Shown: piece after piece, positions 1 to 6,300 of the stretch
Position numbering within the stretch: the first letter of the stretch is position 1
How the letters are laid out: each line of letters begins with the position of its first letter
Source of the DNA: Parabacteroides sp.
GTDB lineage: Bacteria; Bacteroidota; Bacteroidia; Bacteroidales; Tannerellaceae
Direction: 5' to 3'
DNA length: 10,260 nucleotides
Assembly (NCBI GenBank): GCA_019411205.1
Contig: DXRF01000077.1
Location: forward strand, 1,254-11,513
The notes under the pieces: model-generated
What the model was told of the DNA's origin: nothing
Databases searched by the model: none
Seen by the model: only the letters and a program-made list of their open reading frames with translations
Made by a program: the position numbers and the translations under genes

Positions 1-302
1 ACGGCAAGTCTACCACCCGTACCAAAAGGAGGATTCATCAATACCACATCATGCTTGTTCACCACATTGTAGTTCTCAAAGATGGTATTCTCGAACTTCC
101 TGCCGTTTCCTCCAGCCTTGATCTGCAACTTGCCGAACAAACTTTGAGAAGGTTCTACAGCAGTCAGTGGATTTTCCCTCGGCACATAACGGGCTATCGC
201 TCCATGGCCGGCACTCGGTTCAAGTACGCTTTCGCCCTCACTTATACGTGCCCATTGATTCATCATGAAACCCAATGGTTCGGGAGTTGGATAATAATCC
301 AT
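1..302 (-). other. N6-adenine DNA methyltransferase domain, truncated by the window edge
   Basis: From residue about 2735 the sequence reads DYYPTPEPLGFMMNQWARIS, a typical lead-in to phage N6-adenine methyltransferases. SAM-binding motif I is LEPSAGHG (2761-2768) and catalytic motif IV is NPPF (2824-2827), within VLMNPPFGTGG. The remaining beta-strands and any target-recognition region lie beyond base 1. The domain follows the helicase in the same chain. Known: N6 methylation of phage DNA can block restriction. The target sequence cannot be read from this fragment. Confidence 0.92.
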
Positions 303-3300
303 GCCTTCCCGGCTATCCCTTTTACCATTCAACTTCTGATTGGTATAATAATCCAACACAGCACCATCGAAAGCATCAGTTTCTATAGGATTCGGTGCAT
401 CAAACTCTTTTCCGCCTACGCCTTGGTTGTCAATATCTACATCACCGCTATGTTCTTCCACCCCACGGGCAAAACTTTCACGCAGGTTACGTGCCTGTGA
501 ACCCAATGCAAGGTTCTCGGTCGTACTTACCTGTTGGTTGAATTTCTGTCCAAACAACATAAGCTCCGCATTCAGGCCCAGTAAAGGATATTCAAAGATT
601 GCATTGCTCTTATTGCCGATTCGGTAGATACGCCCCTCTATCTGCAAAGCGGTAATAGGGCTTTGTGGCAGGGCAAGTGTCACCAATACGCGCTGATGGT
701 TGCCTGTGGTGTCATGCAGGCTGATACCTTCCTTACCGCTGTTTTCCTGTATCACGATGATGTCCTTGCCAGATTGGTCGTTGTTGAAATCTTTCACGGC
801 CTTGTTCTTTACCTTTTCGCTCTCCTTGCCGCTGAAGAAAAGTACATTGTCTTTCCCGAAAGCATCTGCCAACTGTTCTCTCGGCATGCGGAGGTCAAGC
901 GTTTGCTCCCATTCCAGCATATCGGCATATTTCCTGCGAAGCCTTGCGATCTCTTTTTTGTTTTCTGCTTTTTTCGTGGCATCATATTCTTCTTCCAACG
1001 CTTTTATGGACAAATCGAATATGGATTTAAAAGGTGGAATAAGTGGATTCTTGCTCTCTACGCGGCGGTGAAATATCACAACTTTACGTCCACGTGAGAG
1101 ATGTTCCTTCAGGCGGGGGATAATTTGCGTCACCTTCATACTCTCGAACAACGCACCAGAGTAGTTGTAGTCACCCATCATTTTATAATATCCAGAACGC
1201 GTCGCTTCATTTCTCGAAAGTTCCTCCATAGCGCTATTGAACTCATCCGCTTTTTCCATCGTCACAGTGGGGAAATCACGCGAATAATCAAACGGACTGT
1301 CTATAATACGTCCGCTCATTGTCTGCAATGTGTTCTGTAGATAGTTACTAAACTCCACTTCTTGTTTAGATACAGCATCAGGGTTGACCATGCTGCTTTC
1401 CAAGCGATTGTAACGCCATTTATACCCGGAACCAAAATGTTCAAGATAAAACTGCGAACGGGGACTCTGCACACTATACCCAGCTTGCTTGTCATTTTCA
1501 GGATAAGAGAATATATAGCCTTCCGCATAGTCAAGGTTCTCACGTGTATTAAACGGAGTGGCACTTAGGAATACTACTTTTGTATGTTTTACATTTTCTT
1601 TTGCTTGACGCTCTAATTCTGGTTTTATCTCTTTGTCATACTTACTGAACAGATCGTCGATCTCTTTTCGTAATTTATTCAACTCTGGGAATTTTCTTTC
1701 ACTATCCGCCGTCCAGTTTCCATAAAGGACAGGTGGAAATTGCCCTCTTTGTTCAAATGTCAGTTCATTAGTTATCCCACTCTCCTTTTTTAAACGATCA
1801 ATGATAGAATCACGTTTCTTATGAAACTCCGACTCTTTCTTTTTCATCTTATTCCATATTGGGTTAACCTCTTGCAAGCGCAGAAAAGCGTATTGTTCAT
1901 TACGGTTGCTTAACTTATAATGTTGATTTGCCCCTGTGGTACCGATTCCACCTTTGTTTTCCAATAGACGGTGGCTTTCATCGTACACGATCAAATCGAA
2001 CAAATCTTCAAGCAAGGCTTTATTTTGACGAAAATTGGCGTAAGTTGTTATCACTGCTCCCTCGCCTTTCTCCGTGACAGCGGTTGTGCCATTATCTTTA
2101 GCTATCTTGTCAAGGGTGGTCAACTCGATACCGAGGTTAGTCGCGTCCTCTATCCAGTCTGTAACCTTTTTCTGCGAGGGAGTAAGAACGAGGATGCGTC
2201 CTTTGCCCTGCTTGATGAAACGCTTCACGATACCTAACCCGGTGTAGGTCTTTCCCGTTCCCGTACCATTGGTGAACATATAGCCCTTGCCAAAAGCGTG
2301 ATCCCTGTCGCTATGGCTATCGTCAAAGAACTGCGTCTCCGCTTTCAGCACGTCATCCTGCTGTTGCGGAAGCAGGAAAGGAAGCGTCTCCGCGATGTTC
2401 TCGCGGTCGCACGTCTTCACGGGGATAGGTTCGGCGGCTTGTTGCGCCTTGCGCTTCTCTTCAAGCGTTCCGCCTATTTTCTTGCGAAGTTCTGCTTTTC
2501 CGATGATGCTCGCCCACTCTTCGACAGTATGCGTCTCTCCGTCCATGGGCAGCTTGCTCTTCCACATTTCTTTGATGAACGCGTCTATCTCGTTATCGCC
2601 AAGTCCGGCCTCTTTTAATTTTCCACCGAACACCTCACGCATCCGCTTCGCCCATTCGGAAAAGTTATGCGCACCTTTCTTTATATAGGCATAACCCACC
2701 TTTGCCCCAGCAGAAACCAACCGTGGCAGCACTTCCAGCTGTCGGCTGTTCAAACCGGCAAGGCTCATGCTAAGTTCTTCTTTTCCGGCACGTTTGAACT
2801 CGTCAAGTACGCTGTCGAACTCTTTCAACGCGTCGGCAAGTTCCTTTTCGATCGGGTCGTTGAGGCTTAGTCCTCTATCATCTTTCGCATTTCCTGCTGT
2901 GCCAGCCTGTACTCCCCGCTCACTATCTTTTCGAGAAGCTGTATGACCCTTTCGTCCTGTTCCTCCTCCGACATCGCGTCCCTCCCGGCTACGTACACCG
3001 CTTCCTCGATGCACGTCACCTCCGGCATCACCAGGTTGTAATACGGATTCTCGAACAAAAAACGGCTCACTGCTTCCATTTCCATTGCCGGAAGCATCGC
3101 CTCGCGCGTCAGACGTGTCAGCATGTAGTGGTCTGTCCTCTGCGGAAATTCTTTCTTCACCAGCGTTTCTATCCAATCGTGCATCTGGCTTTCCACTTTG
3201 TCCTCTATCTCGAACGTCCACTCTCTGCTCGTTTCCAGTAGCGGATGTATCCAGCTGTGCGCTGTCGGTTGCTCCGCTATCCGCGGCAGCAGTTCTGTTG

Positions 3301-6300
3301 GAATACCTAACATCTTCGTAAACTTTTAAATATGATATACTTTGTATCATGCCTTGGTTACCGTCAAGATAATCCAAAGCGTTAGCTCTTAATACTTCAT
3401 CGGTGGAAGAGTTCTCTATTTCCTCGCGTGTCAGAGGTCGTTTTCCAGCTTCCGCCATGCGTGCGTCACCGTCCATATGCTTCCACTGTTCCAAAGATAC
3501 GGGTTCTTTTCCTGCTTCTTCCGCCTTTCGTGCGTTTTCTTTGGCGATGCGCTCCGCCATTTGGAAGATGTCCTCATCGGCTTGCGGAGAATTTTCTACG
3601 GCATGCTCCGAATCTTCAGGTTGAGTGACAGAAAGGACTGCATTCTCTTTCGGGATTACGGCATTCACCAACTGTTTGGCATCATCTTCGCTTCTCATCA
3701 GGAATCCCCTCTGTTTTGCGTCATACCACCCTTTAAGACTTTTGGCAAATGCATTGGCACTTCTGAACTCATCTTTAGACAGTTCCCTGCCAAACTTCAC
3801 TATCTGCATATCCAGTACTTTACCCCTCTTTGTGGTATACTGCGCCGGAGTAATGGTGTACGGAGCGTCGGTCACCGCTTCCATCTTGCCTTCCTCCATG
3901 GGCGACAGCCGTCCGTCTTCCAGCCGTCTTTTCAGTTCCTCTTCCGTCAAGAACTTGTCGCCGAAGAACAGTCTTCCTTTAGCATCCTCCAGACTTGGAG
4001 CGAAACTCACCATGTATCTGCGTTTGCCATCCTTTACCTCCTCGCCGACAACGTAAGCCACGGCATCGCCGCCAGCTTCGTTGTTCTTTAGATAAGTCCC
4101 CCCTTTCACAATAGGCTGCCCGGATGGTAGCGAATCAATTCTCACACTCTTGTATTCCGCAAATGCTTTGGTCTTGCGGTGGCTGCTACCTATCCACTTC
4201 TCGAAATCCTCCAAGTTTACGGGGGTTACCACCGTCTTGTGCTTCTTCGCCCAATCTTTGTCATAGTTGGCGAAATAAGCCGTCTCGGCATCGGCCACCT
4301 CATTGAAGCCAAGCATTACCTTATGTTCGTCAAAGCTGCCATCCTCGTTGTATTGATCCACCACAAACGCTTTTCGACCGTTCCACCCATCAATATCATC
4401 AGATAGGAACACATCGATATGGTCGCCGTCCACGCCCTCCGTACCACGAATGTAGCCGTAGGTGTTCTGCATGGTCGTTTCCCACTTCTTGCCATTAGCA
4501 TCCACGCCACTACGAACAGAACCTTTCGGTTGCTCGATGCTAATATCAAATGTACCTACACGCACATGCCCTTTCTTGTAATTACCGGCTTCCTTCTGGG
4601 CTTCGGTAGGATTTATATCGGTATTTGCTTCGGCATCTGCAATTTTTTCGCTTAAATCGTTGATATTACGAGATGAATCGCTATCTTTGTCGGTAGAAGA
4701 GCTTTCGGTTTGCAGAGGAGCTGTGTCATTCTGCAATTCAGTATCGCCAATGTCTGTCGTCCTGTCGGTAGCCGTTGGCTTTTCTTTTTCAAAGGCAGTC
4801 AATAGCCAATTCTTCTTCTCTCCATCCCATTCAAGGCGCACAGCCGCTTTATGCGTTTTACTCTCAAGGTTTACACGGTTAGCACTACGGCTTATCACCA
4901 CCATGTCGTCTAAGATGTCCTGCAAGCTGTCGAGAACCTCGGGGTGGAACTTGGCAAGTTTAGATAGTCCAAAGCCATTGCTCTTCCCTGTCCCCTCTTT
5001 GCCCCAAACAAGATCTATATCTCCGACCTCTTTGTGGTGAAGTGCACCTATCGCTTCTCCGCTTCTTTTCCTTAAGAGGAACTTTATTGCTTCTTTAGCC
5101 TTGCCTCTGAATTGGTTATAGATATCACCAAAGGCTCCTTTGCCTATCGGTTTTATTTCTCCGGGTGCGCTTTCTTGTGCAGCTCCATCCGCGTTACGGA
5201 TACCGTTATCAACTCCCGGATGTTCTGTTTCAATTTCACCAGTTCGCCCGATCGGTACAGATTGTTCTTCTTGCAATAACTGATCGCCTCTTTCGTGTAG
5301 GCTGCCAGTTCTTCTTTCGTCATCTCGTTTAATTGTTTCATCTGGATTATTTTTATTTTCCGCTAAGATAGCATCTATCTCAGAGAGTTCTTCTTCGATG
5401 TCTCTTATTTCATCAGCAATTTCCCCGCTGACGTATTCGACCGTCTCATCTGTGAGAGTTTGAGCCTGCCTACGCAGATCCTCTTCGTAGGCTTCGTAGT
5501 CCTCCGGCGAGAGATGGTAGTTCTCTTCGCACCAGCGGGCATATTCGTTATATTCTGCCTGCCGCATCTCCTCGGCTTTCGCTTCGCGACGGTTCTTGAT
5601 GTAGTTGATCAGATCGCCACGGGTACGCGCAGTCGAGAGCACCTCAATAATAGCATTACGACCGGCATTCGGATCATTCTGGTCAAAGAAATTAGAACCG
5701 TTCTCCAAATCCGCTTGCATCAGGATTTCGCCGGCACGCTCTATCGATACGCCACCTTTATCTTTCCCGGCAAACAATCCAAACAGCGAACGGGATTCAG
5801 ATATACGTCCTCCGGTTTCACGTCGATAATCATCCTGCAGCAACTTTATAGAACCATTGGCCAGCATTTGCGCAGCCAGTTCTTCCCCGCTTTGTGGTGC
5901 AGTATTACGCATTAAATTAATGGCAGCTTCTTCACCCGGTTTCACACGGGCATCCTGCAATTTTGATTTAATATCTTCCCAATAGCTCTTTTCCTGTTCG
6001 ATAGGCTTCCGCCCTTCTTCCCACTCTTTTTTTCTGGCTTTATAACCGTCTATATCAAGCTCCATCACAGGAGCCTTTTTGCCCGACTCGGTTAAACGCC
6101 TTTCTGCATCAGAAATATGATTATTTACAAACTGGTCCACTTCTTCAAGCGTCAGGGAACCGTCAAGAAGAGCATCTAAAGTATCACTGATTTCCGCCTG
6201 ATGATAAACAGGATTACCAGCCTCGTCCATGGGAATAGATGATTCTGGAGTATCTGACTCTTGGTTAATCGGAATTTCCGTCTGGGATGCAATAACACCT

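Noticed and set aside
1316..1564. Minus-strand +1-frame ORF of 82 codons
   Set aside because: It overlaps the helicase core, where the giant frame is clearly the selected one, and its translation has no balanced protein character.
3477..4091. Plus-strand ORF of 204 codons
   Set aside because: It is antisense to conserved parts of the giant gene, its translation is Phe/Cys/His-rich with no recognisable domain, and no start signal stands out. The other plus-strand open frames across 51-10115 are similar shadows.
4316..4549. Minus-strand +1-frame ORF of 77 codons
   Set aside because: It lies over the conserved InPase core and reads as a Trp/Met/Arg-rich shadow.
6027..6033. A7 run on the minus strand as a -1 frameshift site (a second A7 lies near 6387-6393)
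   Set aside because: The -1 frame after the first run meets a stop by about 5968, and A7 runs are expected in a long Lys-rich gene; no stem or pseudoknot was evident to me.
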